Shown: positions 14,858 to 24,781, numbered from the stretch's first letter. The stretch: 64,000 nt of DNA from Bordetella genomosp. 5 (GCF_002261475.1 NZ_NEVN01000001.1:558001-622000); one strand, 5' to 3'. Numbers and translations: made by a program. Notes: generated by a model not told the origin, from the letters alone.

Positions 14858-15568
14858 TCAGACGGCCGCGGCCTGCGCCTCGAGCGTGGCCTTCAGCTCC
14901 GGCGCCAGCTTGAGTTGGCGCGCCAGCTCGTCGAGGTAGGCGCGTTCCATGAAGCTCTCTTCGTCGACCACGAGCACGCTGGCGAGATACATCTCGGCCG
15001 CCATCTCCGGGGTCTGCGCGGCACGCGCGACGACGGACGGGTCGACCGGGCGGGCCAGCTCGGCCTCGAGCCAACCGCGGTCGGCGTCGTTGCCCGACAG
15101 CCGGGTGAGCTCCTGTTCGAGCAACTGGCGCTCGTCGGGGCCGATGTGGCCGTCGGCCTTGGCCGCGCCGATCATGGCGGTGAGGATGGCGCTGGCATGC
15201 TGTTCGACCTGCGCCGGCGGAAGGCGATCGATCGTTTGCGGCTGCGGCAGGGCGGCCGGCGCGGCGGCCGTGCCTTGCGGCGGCGTGCCGCCGGCCTGAT
15301 TGCGCTGCCATTGGTCGTAAGCGCGATAGGCGAGCACACCGACGGCGGCCACGCCGCCGTACATCGCGAGCTTGCCGCCGACCTTGCGGGCCTTTTTGCT
15401 GCCCATCAACAGGCCGAGCGCACCGGCGCCCAACGCGCCGCCGCCCAGTCCCTTGAGGAAAGACGACGAGTCGCCGCCCTTTGTGGCGGCATTGGCGCGG
15501 CCAGCGGCGCCTTGCACCAGGCTCTGGCCGGACTGCAGTAGTTGATCGAGCAATTGACGAGCGCTCAA
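14858..15568 (-). CDS. DUF533 / TerB-like inner-membrane protein
   Basis: The 236-residue protein belongs to the DUF533 family (YebE-like). A Gly-rich segment and one membrane helix (about residues 38-85) lie near the N-terminus, a Pro/Ala linker follows, and a helical TerB-like domain occupies about 110-235 (ILTAMIGAAKADGHIGPDE...). The TerB fold is associated with metal binding and tellurite/stress phenotypes, but the role of DUF533 is not settled. It starts with TTG at 15568, supported by TGGAG 8 nt upstream. It is convergent with the Bug gene. Confidence 0.8.
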   Translation of the reverse strand: MSARQLLDQLLQSGQSLVQGAAGRANAATKGGDSSSFLKGLGGGALGAGALGLLMGSKKARKVGGKLAMYGGVAAVGVLAYRAYDQWQRNQAGGTPPQGTAAAPAALPQPQTIDRLPPAQVEQHASAILTAMIGAAKADGHIGPDERQLLEQELTRLSGNDADRGWLEAELARPVDPSVVARAAQTPEMAAEMYLASVLVVDEESFMERAYLDELARQLKLAPELKATLEAQAAAV

Positions 15569-15710
15569 GATGCGACTCCAGTAACAGTGACAAGCTATGA
15601 GACCCGGCGGTGGCGCGGAAGTTCAGTGTGGCGTCAGCTTCGGCAAATGGGGGACGCCGTGATACAAGACGGTATTCCGGCGCGGCCGGCCCACAGCATA
15701 GGAGCTTTTC

Positions 15711-16103
15711 ATGACGATCACCCTGCACGCCAATGCCCCGGGCACGCTGCGCTACACGGCGACGGCCGAAGGTCATGCGCTGCCGGTGGGCATGCCCGCC
15801 CCGCAGGGCGAGGGTCCGGACCCGCACGATTACTTCGACACGGCGCTGGGCGGCTGCAAGGCGCTCACGCTGATGGTCTACGCGCAGCGCAAGCAGATTC
15901 CGCTGGAATCCGTGGACGTGGAAGTGGTGCGGGATGCCAGCGACGAACGGCGTGGCATCTATCGCCTAACGACGCAGCTGCGCCTGAACGGGAATCTGAC
16001 CGAGGCGCAGCGCGACGAGTTGCTGGCGGTGTCGGAGAAGTGCCCGATCCACAAGCTCATGACGGCCGTGGACGTGCAACTGTCGACGATTCTGAAACCC
16101 TGA
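15711..16103 (+). CDS. OsmC/Ohr-family peroxiredoxin-like protein
   Basis: The 130-residue OsmC-fold protein reduces organic hydroperoxides in characterised relatives. The two catalytic cysteines are in LGGCKALT (about residue 48) and SEKCPIHK (about 111), and the Glu/Arg environment is compatible with peroxidase activity. It has no signal peptide. A strong AGGAG ribosome site precedes the ATG. It stands alone between convergent or divergent neighbours. OsmC versus YhfA-type subgroup cannot be decided with confidence. Confidence 0.88.
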   Translation: MTITLHANAPGTLRYTATAEGHALPVGMPAPQGEGPDPHDYFDTALGGCKALTLMVYAQRKQIPLESVDVEVVRDASDERRGIYRLTTQLRLNGNLTEAQRDELLAVSEKCPIHKLMTAVDVQLSTILKP

Positions 16104-16490
16104 TCAGATCCGGGCGGCCGCGCCGGGACGGGGCGGCGGCGCGAGGCGATGAACGGCGTCGAGCACGTCGTTGAGTTCGGCGGGCTTGCGCAGATGCGCG
16201 GCATGGCCGCGGCAGGCGGCCTCGACCTCGTGTTCGGGGCGGCCGCTGAGCACCAGCACCGGCGTCTCGTTGAGATAGGCGTTGTCGCGCATGGCGGTGA
16301 TCAGCGCGCCACCGTCCATCCCCGGCATGTTGAAGTCGGTGATCACCAGGTCGGGCCGCAATTCCAGCATCTGCTGCAGGGCGGTCAGGCCATCGGTATG
16401 GGTATGAACGTCGTAGCCCTCTTCGGCCAGGAATTCGCTCAACATGTCGACGATCACGTGCTGGTCGTCGACGACAAGGATTTTCGTCAT
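16104..16490 (-). CDS. Single-domain (CheY-like) response regulator
   Basis: The 128-residue receiver has all signalling residues: the acidic pair Asp8-Asp9, phospho-acceptor Asp52 (ITDFNMPGMDG), a Ser in VLSGR and Lys103 (LRKP). There is no output domain, so it must act by protein contact, as CheY or Spo0F-type proteins do. Its stop codon abuts the OsmC stop on the opposite strand. No chemotaxis or kinase gene is adjacent, so its partner is unknown. The start MTKILVVDD is clear, although the ribosome site is weak. Confidence 0.88.
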   Translation of the reverse strand: MTKILVVDDQHVIVDMLSEFLAEEGYDVHTHTDGLTALQQMLELRPDLVITDFNMPGMDGGALITAMRDNAYLNETPVLVLSGRPEHEVEAACRGHAAHLRKPAELNDVLDAVHRLAPPPRPGAAARI

Positions 16491-16871
16491 GATTCGGTCT
16501 GCCACGCGCCGCGCGGCATCAGGAGGTTCGAGTCGTCGCGCAGGATGCGCCGGCGGAATCGGGCCGGGAAGGTGCGGTAGCAAGCGCAATGCCTGATGGA
16601 CGAGGTGCGGTCGGGGTCGCCGCAGCGGTTTGCGCGGCTCACGGACCAACACGGCAGCGGCATGCTAGGCGATGCCGGCAACCTGAGTATGAAGGAATTG
16701 TATCGCTTTGATACTCCGGTCGCTTTGCATCCACGCCCTTTCCGGTGACGTAAGGGTATGAACGCTGCGGGCCGCGTAAGTTCGATGGGATGAAAAAATG
16801 GGCCCGCGAGGGCCCATCGGACGAGCAGTGCAGGGCAGGCGTCGGGGCACCGACCCTGCCGAGGCGGGCGA
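16491..16871. other. Intergenic region between the receiver gene and mltD
   Basis: About 380 bp without a convincing gene. It contains the mltD terminator (16793-16817) and an inverted repeat GTATC-gcttt-GATAC at 16700-16714, which could be an operator for the minus-strand receiver gene about 210 bp away. Open frames here have the Arg/Pro-rich composition of spurious high-GC reading frames. Confidence 0.5.
16793..16817 (-). terminator. Rho-independent terminator of mltD
   Basis: On the minus strand the perfect 8-bp stem ATGGGCCC/GGGCCCAT with a TCGC loop runs straight into TTTTTT, about 55 nt after the mltD stop. Confidence 0.9.
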
Positions 16872-18302
16872 TCAGCCGCGGGTGCCCGTGCCCGGCACGC
16901 GCAGTTGCGAGCCCAGCTTCAGGTTGTTGCCTTTGAGGTTGTTCAGCGCGCGCAGCGCGTCGACCGTCGTGCCGTAACGCTTGGCCAGCGCGAACAGCGT
17001 GTCGCCGCTGCCGACCTTGTGCGTGCGCACATTCGCGCGGGCGTTGTTCGGACGCGCGGGCGGCGCGGCTTTGGCGCGGCTGGCCGGCGTGCGCGAGGCG
17101 GGCGCGGTATCTTTGGTGCCCACGCCGTCGAGCGAACCCACCGGCGTGCCCAGCGAAGCCAGCTGCACGCCGCCGCCGGTGTTGCCCGCGGCGCCCGCCG
17201 GCACCAGCAGCGTCTGGCCGCTGGCGACCTTCTGGCGCGACGGCACGTCGTTGATGTCGCGCAGGCGCGCCTCGGACACGTTGTAGCGCTTGGCGATCGC
17301 GGCGTAGCTTTCGCCGCGGCGCGAGGCGTAGGTGGTCCAGGTGCTCAGATCGCCTTTGTAGTTGCGCAGATTGGCGTTGAAGGTTTCGACCCGGTTGGCC
17401 GGCAGCAGCAGGGTGGGTTGGTGCTCGCCGCGGATCAGGGGGCGGTTGAACGAGGGATTGAGCGCCTTGAATTCGTCGAGCGGCATCTCGGCCAGCTTGG
17501 CCGCGACCTCCACGTCGATGTCGCTCTTCTTTTGCACCGTGACGAAGTACGGCGCGTTGTCGACCTTCGGCAGCACGACGGCGTAGCGCTTGGGGTCGGC
17601 GATGATGTTCTTGATGGCCTGCAGCTTGGGCACGTAGTTGCGGGTCTCGTCGGGCATCGACAGGCTGAGATAGTCGGTCGGGATGCCGGCGGCCTCGTTC
17701 TTGGCCATCGCGCGTTGCACCGAGCCTTCGCCCCAGTTGTACGAGGCCAGTGCCAGGTACCAGTCGCCCTGCATTTCGAACAGCTTCTCGAGGTAGTCGA
17801 GCGCCGCATAGGTGGAGGCGATCGGATCGCGGCGTTCGTCGCGCCACCAGTCCTGCTTCAGGTTGAAGTAGGTGCCGGTGGTCGGCACGAACTGCCACAG
17901 GCCCGAGGCTTGCGAGCGCGACAGCGCGGTGGGGTTGTAGGCGCTCTCGACGAACGGCAGCAGCGCCAGCTCGGTCGGCAGGCCGCGACGATTGACCTCG
18001 TCGACGATGAAATACAGATACTTGCCCGAGCGCTCGGCCATGCGCTGCACGGCTTCAGGGTGCGACGCGTAGTAGTCGGTCCATTGCTGCGACAGCTCGG
18101 TATTCAGATTGGGCACCGCGAAGCCGCGGCGGATGCGGTCCCAGGCGTCGCTGGGCGGACTGGTCAGGTCGACGGTGCGGGAAGTGTCTTTGGCGATATA
18201 CCGACTCGAGGATCCTTGGGCCTGGGGCTTGCTCTGGGGAGTACCGGCACAACCGGCCAGGGCCACGACGAGGATGGGAAGCAGGAATCGGATAAAGCTC
18301 AT
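16872..18302 (-). CDS. mltD: Membrane-bound lytic murein transglycosylase D
   Basis: The 476-residue lipoprotein cleaves peptidoglycan to 1,6-anhydromuropeptides. The signal ends in the lipobox LAGC (Cys about residue 18). An SLT domain follows (about 100-225) with the catalytic Glu in LPFVESAYNP and the ASGLWQFVP and SYNWGEG motifs. Two LysM peptidoglycan-binding repeats (about 325-370 and 428-472) are separated by an Ala/Pro-rich linker. The start was placed at the MSF lipoprotein signal; upstream frame is not family-like. It lies next to gloB on the same strand, an order shared with E. coli. Confidence 0.93.
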   Translation of the reverse strand: MSFIRFLLPILVVALAGCAGTPQSKPQAQGSSSRYIAKDTSRTVDLTSPPSDAWDRIRRGFAVPNLNTELSQQWTDYYASHPEAVQRMAERSGKYLYFIVDEVNRRGLPTELALLPFVESAYNPTALSRSQASGLWQFVPTTGTYFNLKQDWWRDERRDPIASTYAALDYLEKLFEMQGDWYLALASYNWGEGSVQRAMAKNEAAGIPTDYLSLSMPDETRNYVPKLQAIKNIIADPKRYAVVLPKVDNAPYFVTVQKKSDIDVEVAAKLAEMPLDEFKALNPSFNRPLIRGEHQPTLLLPANRVETFNANLRNYKGDLSTWTTYASRRGESYAAIAKRYNVSEARLRDINDVPSRQKVASGQTLLVPAGAAGNTGGGVQLASLGTPVGSLDGVGTKDTAPASRTPASRAKAAPPARPNNARANVRTHKVGSGDTLFALAKRYGTTVDALRALNNLKGNNLKLGSQLRVPGTGTRG

Positions 18303-18309
18303 TGTCGGA

Positions 18310-19128
18310 TCACTTGAAGTTGTTTTTCCATTCACGCAGCGAGGCGAAAACGTCCACGGGGCTGGACAAAGCACGTCCGGCCCAGGCGGCAGCGGCCTTG
18401 GCGACATCCACTTCTTGGATGCGCAGAAACGGATTGGTGGCCCGCTCCTGGCCTATCCAGGAAGGCAGGGTAGGGACACCTTCTGCGCGTAATTGCTGGG
18501 CCCGCTCATACCACTGTTGCAGGGTGCGGTTGGCCGGTTCAACGGCGAGCGCCCAGCGCAAGTTGGCTAGAGTGTACTCGTGTGCACAGAAAACCGATGT
18601 ATCTTCCGGTAAAGTCCCCAATTTTCGCAGAGAATCGGTCATCTGTGCCGGCGTGCCCTCGAAGAGCCGCCCGCAGCCGCCCGCGAACAGCGTGTCGCCA
18701 CAGAAAAGCACCGGCCGCCCCGCGGCCTTGCCGGCGTAGGCGATGTGGCCGGCGGTGTGACCCGGCACGTCGAGCACGCTGAGCGACAGCCCGACGTCGG
18801 GCAGCTCGACCGAGTCGCCTTCGCCTAGCGGCACATCGCAGTGCGGCAGCACCTCGAGCGCGGGCCCGCACACGCGCGCGCCCGTGGCCGCGACCAGTTC
18901 GGTCACGCCGCCCACATGGTCGGCATGGTGATGCGTGAGTAGAATGGCGCGCAAAGTCAGGCCTTGCTCGTGCAGAAGACGTTGCACCGGTTCGGCCTGG
19001 CCCGGATCGACGACCACCACGGACGTGTCGCGCACGACAGCCCATATATAGTTGTCATTGAAGGCCGGCAAGGGCAGGATGCGGACACCGCCGTCGGCGG
19101 CGCCCGTGAAGTCGGGCTGAGCGTTCAT
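18310..19128 (-). CDS. gloB: Hydroxyacylglutathione hydrolase (glyoxalase II)
   Basis: GloB hydrolyses S-lactoylglutathione to lactate and glutathione in methylglyoxal detoxification. The 272-residue product has the metallo-beta-lactamase motif THHHADHVGG, downstream metal ligands in VPGHTAGH and FCGDTLF, and the C-terminal substrate-binding helices ending in REWKNNFK. The start at 19128 is only 9 bp from the start of the divergent methyltransferase gene. The gene ends 7 bp before mltD, so the two are likely co-transcribed. Confidence 0.93.
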   Translation of the reverse strand: MNAQPDFTGAADGGVRILPLPAFNDNYIWAVVRDTSVVVVDPGQAEPVQRLLHEQGLTLRAILLTHHHADHVGGVTELVAATGARVCGPALEVLPHCDVPLGEGDSVELPDVGLSLSVLDVPGHTAGHIAYAGKAAGRPVLFCGDTLFAGGCGRLFEGTPAQMTDSLRKLGTLPEDTSVFCAHEYTLANLRWALAVEPANRTLQQWYERAQQLRAEGVPTLPSWIGQERATNPFLRIQEVDVAKAAAAWAGRALSSPVDVFASLREWKNNFK

Positions 19129-19137
19129 AGCGTGAGG

Positions 19138-19905
19138 ATGTGGAATGTGGCTGAGGTAACGTCGCCGATTGTAGAACTCGCTGAATGGTTCGATACCGCC
19201 CCGGGGCAATATGCCCTTGCCTGGGAGCGCGAGCGATACGACGAACTGGTGGCGGACGTGTTCGGCTACCACGCCTGGCAGGTCGGCCTGCCGGGGCTGG
19301 ATCTGCTGCGCGCCAACCGGATGCCCTTCAAAGGCTGGGTCGGTACCGAAACGGTCGAAGGCGAATGGCAGCAGGCCAGCGTCATTGCCGCGCCGGATGC
19401 GCTGCCGTTCGAGTCGCAGAGCGTCGATCTGCTGCTGCTGCCGCACACCTTCGAATGCACCGACGCGCCGCATCTGGTGCTGCGCGAAGTCGAGCGCGTG
19501 CTGGTGCCCGAAGGCCGGGTCATCGTGTCGGGCTTCAATCCCTGGAGCCTGTGGGGTGCCCGCAATGCCATCCCCGGCATGGAAGACTGGCTGCCGTCCT
19601 CGCGCCAGGACCAGATGTCCGTGCCGCGTCTCAAGGATTGGCTCAAGCTGCTTTCGTTCGACATCGACAGCAGCCATTACGGCTGCTTCGTGCCCGCCTG
19701 CCGCACCGACCAGTGGCTCAAGCGCTGGCATTTCCTGGAGCGCCAGGGGGCGCGCTGGTGGAAGATGGGCGGCGCCGTCTACGTCGTGTCGGCGGTCAAG
19801 CGCGTGGCCGGCATGCGCGTCATCGGCCCGGCCTGGAAGAAAAAAGGCAAGGCCGCAGCCGCGGCCACGGTGGCCGTGAACCGCAGCGCCCACGCCGACG
19901 AATAA
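19138..19905 (+). CDS. SAM-dependent methyltransferase, YafS-like
   Basis: The 255-residue class I methyltransferase-like protein of the group that sits between gloB and rnhA in many proteobacteria has a core with [20 protein letters not shown] and a [18 protein letters not shown] stretch followed by [15 protein letters not shown], typical of the motif II-III region. The glycine-rich motif I is poorly conserved. The substrate is unknown. A basic, Ala-rich tail (about residues 225-255) is a local addition. A perfect terminator hairpin follows it. Confidence 0.85.
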   Translation: MWNVAEVTSPIVELAEWFDTAPGQYALAWERERYDELVADVFGYHAWQVGLPGLDLLRANRMPFKGWVGTETVEGEWQQASVIAAPDALPFESQSVDLLLLPHTFECTDAPHLVLREVERVLVPEGRVIVSGFNPWSLWGARNAIPGMEDWLPSSRQDQMSVPRLKDWLKLLSFDIDSSHYGCFVPACRTDQWLKRWHFLERQGARWWKMGGAVYVVSAVKRVAGMRVIGPAWKKKGKAAAAATVAVNRSAHADE

Positions 19906-19908
19906 CCC

Positions 19909-19932
19909 GTGCCGCCCGCGGGCGGCACTTTT
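19909..19932 (+). terminator. Rho-independent terminator after the methyltransferase gene
   Basis: The 20-bp perfect palindrome GTGCCGCCCGCGGGCGGCAC is followed by TTTT. It begins 4 nt after the methyltransferase stop and ends 12 nt before rnhA, so rnhA expression depends on read-through or on a promoter within this signal. Confidence 0.75.
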
Positions 19933-19943
19933 CTAGAAGTGAC

Positions 19944-20405
19944 ATGCAAGAACAAACGACCTCTCTCGACACCGTGGAAATGTGGACCGATGGCGCCTGC
20001 AAGGGCAATCCGGGTCCGGGCGGATGGGGAGTGCTGATGAAAGCGGGCGGCCACCAGAAGACCATGCATGGCGGGATGGCCAACACCACCAACAACCGCA
20101 TGGAGCTGCTGGCTGTGATCGAGGGCCTGCGCGCGCTCAAGCGCGCCTGCACCGTGGTGATCCACACCGATTCGCAGTACGTCATGAAGGGCATGACCGA
20201 GTGGCTGCCCAACTGGAAGCGGCGCGGCTGGATCACGGCCGACAAAAAGCCCGTGAAGAACGCCGAACTCTGGCAGCAGCTCGACGAGCAGGTGGCCCGC
20301 CACCGGGTGTCCTGGCGCTGGGTGCGCGGCCATAACGGCGACCCCGGCAACGAGGCCGCCGATGCGCTGGCCAACCAGGGCGTGGCGAGCGTGGGGCGCG
20401 TGTAG
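19944..20405 (+). CDS. rnhA: Ribonuclease HI
   Basis: RNase HI removes RNA from RNA-DNA hybrids. The 153-residue product has the full catalytic set: Asp in [16 protein letters not shown] (residue 15), Glu in [13 protein letters not shown] (about 54), Asp in IHTDSQYV (about 75), and His/Asp in [14 protein letters not shown] (about 130-140). The basic handle WKRRGW is present. In relatives dnaQ normally lies next to rnhA; here an RND efflux operon lies between them. Confidence 0.96.
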   Translation: MQEQTTSLDTVEMWTDGACKGNPGPGGWGVLMKAGGHQKTMHGGMANTTNNRMELLAVIEGLRALKRACTVVIHTDSQYVMKGMTEWLPNWKRRGWITADKKPVKNAELWQQLDEQVARHRVSWRWVRGHNGDPGNEAADALANQGVASVGRV

Positions 20406-20553
20406 CACGCACTGCCCGCGCGGGCGCCCTGCGGGATATCCCCAGGCGGCCCTGCGAGCGGGATTGTTCCTGGATGTAAATTCAGGTGCTAAAGTCCAAG
20501 GTTCCCTGATCATTCAGCTCGCCTTTTCGGACGCGGGCGCTCGTCGTTCGCGC

Positions 20554-21672
20554 ATGAAAAAAGCTGCATTGTTCGCCGTGCTGGCCGTTGGCGTGGCCGT
20601 TGGCGCGGGACTCGGTTGGGCCGTGCCGCGCTGGCTGGCGCCGGGCGCCACGCCGGCCGCCGGAGCGCCGGCCGCCGGAACGCCGGCCGCCACCTCGGCG
20701 CCTGCCGACCCCGCCGTGGTCAAGATCGCCCCGGTCCGGGTGCAGACCACCCAGGTCCAGGAAGTGCCGTTCGCGCGGGGCATCGCCGCCGTGGGCAGCC
20801 TGCGCTCCGACGAATCCGTGATCCTGCGGCCCGAGGTCGCCGGCCGCATCCAGCACATCGATTTCGGCGAAGGCCAGTCCGTGAAGGCGGGGCAGGTGCT
20901 GATCCGCCTCGACGACTCGATACCGCGCGCCGAACTGCAGCAGGCTCAGGCCAATCTCGCGCTGGCGCAAAGCCAATACAAACGTTCGGTCGACCTGCAG
21001 GGGCGCGGCTTCGTGAGCCAGCAGGCGCGCGATGAGGCGAGCAGCACGCTCAAGGTGCAGCAGGCGGCCACCGTGCTGGCACAGGCCCGGCTCGACAAGA
21101 TGACCATCCGGGCCCCGTTCGCGGGCATGGTCGGCCTGCGCGACGTGTCGGTCGGCGATTACGTGAACCAGGGGCAGGACCTCGCGCCGCTCGAGGCGAT
21201 CGATCCGCTCAAGGTGGATTTCCGGGTGCCCGAGATGTACCTGAGCAAGGTCGGCACAGGCCAGACCCTGGCCGTGCGGCTCGACGCGATGCCGGGCCAG
21301 GAGCGCGAAGGCAAAGTCTATGCGGTGAGCCCGCTGGTCGACGCGGGCGGGCGCTCGATCCTGCTGCGGGCCACCGTCGCCAATCCCGATCACACGCTGC
21401 GCCCCGGCATGTTTGCCCGCGTGCAGCTGCAGTTCGCGCAGGATCGCGCCCTGGTGGTGCCCGAGGCCGCGCTGTCGCCCTCGGGTCAGACGCAGTATGT
21501 GTTTCGCGTGCGCGAGGGCAAGGCGCAACGCGTGCAGGTCACGGTGGGCGAGCGGCGCGAGGGCCGCGCCGAGCTGCTCACCGGCGTGGCGCCCGGCGAT
21601 GAAGTCGTGGTGGCGGGCTTTCAGCGCCTGACCGACGGCGCGCCCGTCACCATCGTGGCCGACGCCCGCTGA
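20554..21672 (+). CDS. RND efflux periplasmic adaptor (membrane fusion protein)
   Basis: The 372-residue adaptor has an N-terminal membrane anchor (residues 1-28), an Ala/Pro/Gly linker, a biotinyl-lipoyl half motif (VILRPEVAGRIQHIDFGEGQSVKAGQVLIRLDD), a helical hairpin (about 130-185), the second lipoyl half (IRAPFAGMVGLRDVSVGDYV), a beta-barrel and a membrane-proximal domain. It links the inner-membrane RND pump downstream to an outer-membrane channel. No channel gene is adjacent, so it may use a shared TolC-type protein. No strong ribosome site is seen before the ATG. About 148 bp separate it from rnhA, enough for its own promoter. Confidence 0.9.
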   Translation: MKKAALFAVLAVGVAVGAGLGWAVPRWLAPGATPAAGAPAAGTPAATSAPADPAVVKIAPVRVQTTQVQEVPFARGIAAVGSLRSDESVILRPEVAGRIQHIDFGEGQSVKAGQVLIRLDDSIPRAELQQAQANLALAQSQYKRSVDLQGRGFVSQQARDEASSTLKVQQAATVLAQARLDKMTIRAPFAGMVGLRDVSVGDYVNQGQDLAPLEAIDPLKVDFRVPEMYLSKVGTGQTLAVRLDAMPGQEREGKVYAVSPLVDAGGRSILLRATVANPDHTLRPGMFARVQLQFAQDRALVVPEAALSPSGQTQYVFRVREGKAQRVQVTVGERREGRAELLTGVAPGDEVVVAGFQRLTDGAPVTIVADAR

Positions 21673-21682
21673 GCGCCCGATC

Positions 21683-24600
21683 ATGAGGATCTCCGAAATC
21701 TGCATCCGCCGGCCGGTGTTCGCGTCGGTCCTCTCGCTGATCATCGTGCTCATCGGCCTGATCTCGTATTCCCGCCTGACGGTGCGCGAGTATCCGCGGA
21801 TCGACGAGCCCATCGTGTCGGTCGATACGACCTACAAGGGGGCGTCACCGGAGGTGATCGAGTCGCAGGTCACCAAGCCCCTCGAAGACCAGCTCGCCGG
21901 CATCGAGGGCGTGGACGTGATGACCTCGCGCAGCCGCTCCGAGCGCAGTCTCATCAATATCAAGTTCAACCTGTCGCGCGATCCCGACGCCGCGGCCGCC
22001 GAGGTGCGCGACAAGGTGTCGCGCGCGCGGCGGTTTTTGCCGGACGAGATCGACGAGCCCATCATCGGCAAGGTGGAGGCGGATTCTCAGCCCATCATCT
22101 TCATCGCGGTGGAGTCGGGCAATTACTCGGCGATCCAGACCTCCGATTACATCAATCGCTACATCAAGACCCGGCTATCGGTGTTGCCGGGCGCGGCGGA
22201 GGTGCGCGTGTTCGGCGAACGCCTGCCGTCGATGCGGATCTACGTCGACCGCGACAAGCTGGCCGCCTACAACCTGACGGTGCAGGACGTCGAGGCGGCC
22301 GTGCGCAGTCAGAACGTCGAGATTCCGGCGGGGCGGATCGAGTCGCGCGCACGCGAATTCTCCGTGGTCTCGTCCACCGACCTGCAGACGCCGCGCCAGT
22401 TCGAAAACGTGATCGTGTCCAATGTAAAGGGCTACCCGGTGCGCATCAGCGACGTGGCCACGGTGCAGATCGACGCCGCCACCGACCGGGTGCTGTCGCG
22501 CTTTAACGGCAAGCCCGCGATCAACATCGGCATCACGCGCCAGGCCACGGCCAACCCGCTCGAGCTGTCCGCGGCGGCGCGGGTCGAGGTCGAGCATCTG
22601 AACGAAAGCCTGCCCGCCGGCATGAGGCTGTCGATCGCCTACGACTCGTCGGTGTTCATCGAGCGCTCGATCGACTCGGTGTTCAAGACGATTCTCGAAG
22701 CCATCGTGCTCGTGGTGCTGGTGATTTTCTTTTTCCTGCGCAGCGTGCGCGCCAGCCTGATTCCGATCGTGACCATCCCGGTGTCGCTGATCGGGGCCTG
22801 CGGCCTGATGTATCTGTTCGGCTTCTCGATCAACACGCTCACGCTGCTCGCGATGGTGCTGGCCATCGGCCTGGTGGTCGACGATGCGATCGTGGTACTC
22901 GAGAATATTTTCCGCCACATCGAAGACGGCATGCCGCGCATGCAGGCGGCGATCCAGGGCACCCGCGAAATCGGCTTCGCCGTGGTGGCGATGACGCTGA
23001 CGCTGGTCACCGTCTATGCGCCGCTCGCCTTCGCCACCGGCCGCACCGGACGCCTCTTCATCGAATTCGCGCTGGCGCTCGCCGGCGCCGTGCTGGTGTC
23101 CGGCTTCGTGGCCCTCACGCTCACGCCCATGATGTGCGCGGTGCTGCTCAAACACGAAACCCGTCATGGCCGGCTCTACAACCTGATCGAATCGTGGCTC
23201 GAGGGCCTGGGCCGGGCCTACCGCCGCGGCCTGGGCGCCGCGCTGCGCCACCGGATCGTGGTGATCGTGCTGGGCCTGATCGTGGCGGGCGCGAGCGGCG
23301 TGCTGTTCAAGGTCGTGAAAAGCGAACTCGCGCCGATCGAGGATCGCGGCGTGATCTTCGGCATCGTGAGCGCGCCCGAGGGCGCCACGCTCAATTACAC
23401 GCTCGAGAGCATGCTCGGCATCGAAGGCTTCTACGCGGATATCCCCGAAGCCCTGGCGCGGCAGACGACCGTGGGCTTTCCCACCGTGACGGATGGCACC
23501 GCCATTCTGCGCCTCAAGCCCTGGGAGGAGCGCGAGCGCCGCCAGCAGGACATCGCGCGCGAGCTGCAACCCAAGTTCAACTCGCTGCCGGGCGTGCGGG
23601 CCTTCCCGACCAACCCGCCTTCGCTGGGCCAGTCGGCGCGCTCCAAGCCGGTGGAATTCATCATCATGAGCCAGGCCTCGTATCCCGAGCTGGCCAAGCT
23701 GGTCGCCACCTTCACGGATGCCCTGCGCAACTATCCCGGCCTGCAGAATATCGACACCGACCTGCGCCTGAACACGCCCGAGCTGCGCGTGCAGGTGGAT
23801 CGGGACAAGATGGCGGACGTGGGCGCCAACGTCGACGTGGTGGGCCGCACGCTCGAGACCATGCTGGGCGGCCGGCAGGTCACCCGCTACAAGGATCAGG
23901 GCGAGCAGTACGACGTGATCGTGCAGGTGCTGCCGCGCGACCGGGCCACGCCCACCGATATTTCGGGCATCTATGTCCGGGCCCGCGACGGCAGCATGGT
24001 GCAGTTGGACAACCTGCTGCAGGTCAAGGAAAGCGTGTCGCCGCAGTCGCTCAACCACTTCAACCGCCTGCGTGCGGTGAAGGTGGACGCCGCGGTGGCG
24101 CCCGGCTATGCGCTGGGCGAGGTCCTCGAGCACATGAATCAGGTCGCGCGCGAGGTGCTGCCGCGCACGATCGTGACCGACCTCGACGGCCAGTCGCGCG
24201 AGTTCCGGGACTCGTCGGGCAGCATTTACCTGATCTTCGCCATGGCGCTGGCCTTCATTTATCTGGTGCTGGCCGCGCAGTTCGAGAGCTGGCGCAACCC
24301 GTTCATCATCATGCTGTCGGTGCCGCTCTCCATGACCGGCGCGCTGCTGGCGTTGTGGGGTACCGGGGGCACGCTGTCGATTTACAGCCAGATCGGGCTC
24401 ATCACGCTCGTCGGCCTGATCACCAAGCACGGCATCCTGATCGTCGAATTCGCCAACCAGCTGCGCGAGCAGGGCATGGGCATCGTCGAGGCGGTGACCG
24501 AGGCCAGCGTGCTGCGCCTGCGGCCCATCCTGATGACGACCGGCGCCATGGTGCTGGGGACCGTGCCGCTGGCGCTGGCCACCGGCGCGGGCGCCGAATC

Positions 24601-24781
24601 GCGCCAGCAGATCGGCTGGGTTCTGGTGGGCGGGCTGAGCCTGGGTACACTACTCACTTTGTTCGTGGTGCCGGTCGCCTATTCGATGATCGCCACCCGC
24701 TCGCCGCACAGGCAGGGCGCGCCGGCGTCCGGCACGGGTGCCGAGGCCGATCCGGCCCGGCCCGCGCACGGAGACGACTGA
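21683..24781 (+). CDS. RND multidrug efflux transporter (HAE1 family)
   Basis: The 1032-residue proton-driven inner-membrane pump has twelve membrane helices in the two-fold RND layout: helix 1 at about 10-30, two large periplasmic loops (about 35-330 and 550-850), and the Asp-Asp proton relay in helix 4 (AIGLVVDDAIVVLENI). It follows the adaptor by 10 bp and is co-transcribed with it. The pair lacks a local regulator and outer-membrane channel. Substrates cannot be read from sequence, though the size and loops fit drug/solvent pumps rather than heavy-metal CzcA types. Confidence 0.93.
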   Translation: MRISEICIRRPVFASVLSLIIVLIGLISYSRLTVREYPRIDEPIVSVDTTYKGASPEVIESQVTKPLEDQLAGIEGVDVMTSRSRSERSLINIKFNLSRDPDAAAAEVRDKVSRARRFLPDEIDEPIIGKVEADSQPIIFIAVESGNYSAIQTSDYINRYIKTRLSVLPGAAEVRVFGERLPSMRIYVDRDKLAAYNLTVQDVEAAVRSQNVEIPAGRIESRAREFSVVSSTDLQTPRQFENVIVSNVKGYPVRISDVATVQIDAATDRVLSRFNGKPAINIGITRQATANPLELSAAARVEVEHLNESLPAGMRLSIAYDSSVFIERSIDSVFKTILEAIVLVVLVIFFFLRSVRASLIPIVTIPVSLIGACGLMYLFGFSINTLTLLAMVLAIGLVVDDAIVVLENIFRHIEDGMPRMQAAIQGTREIGFAVVAMTLTLVTVYAPLAFATGRTGRLFIEFALALAGAVLVSGFVALTLTPMMCAVLLKHETRHGRLYNLIESWLEGLGRAYRRGLGAALRHRIVVIVLGLIVAGASGVLFKVVKSELAPIEDRGVIFGIVSAPEGATLNYTLESMLGIEGFYADIPEALARQTTVGFPTVTDGTAILRLKPWEERERRQQDIARELQPKFNSLPGVRAFPTNPPSLGQSARSKPVEFIIMSQASYPELAKLVATFTDALRNYPGLQNIDTDLRLNTPELRVQVDRDKMADVGANVDVVGRTLETMLGGRQVTRYKDQGEQYDVIVQVLPRDRATPTDISGIYVRARDGSMVQLDNLLQVKESVSPQSLNHFNRLRAVKVDAAVAPGYALGEVLEHMNQVAREVLPRTIVTDLDGQSREFRDSSGSIYLIFAMALAFIYLVLAAQFESWRNPFIIMLSVPLSMTGALLALWGTGGTLSIYSQIGLITLVGLITKHGILIVEFANQLREQGMGIVEAVTEASVLRLRPILMTTGAMVLGTVPLALATGAGAESRQQIGWVLVGGLSLGTLLTLFVVPVAYSMIATRSPHRQGAPASGTGAEADPARPAHGDD

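Noticed and set aside
22175-24430. 751-codon open frame opposite the RND pump
   Set aside because: Composition is dominated by Arg, His, Gln and Asp, a mirror of membrane-helix codons; no start signal or family.
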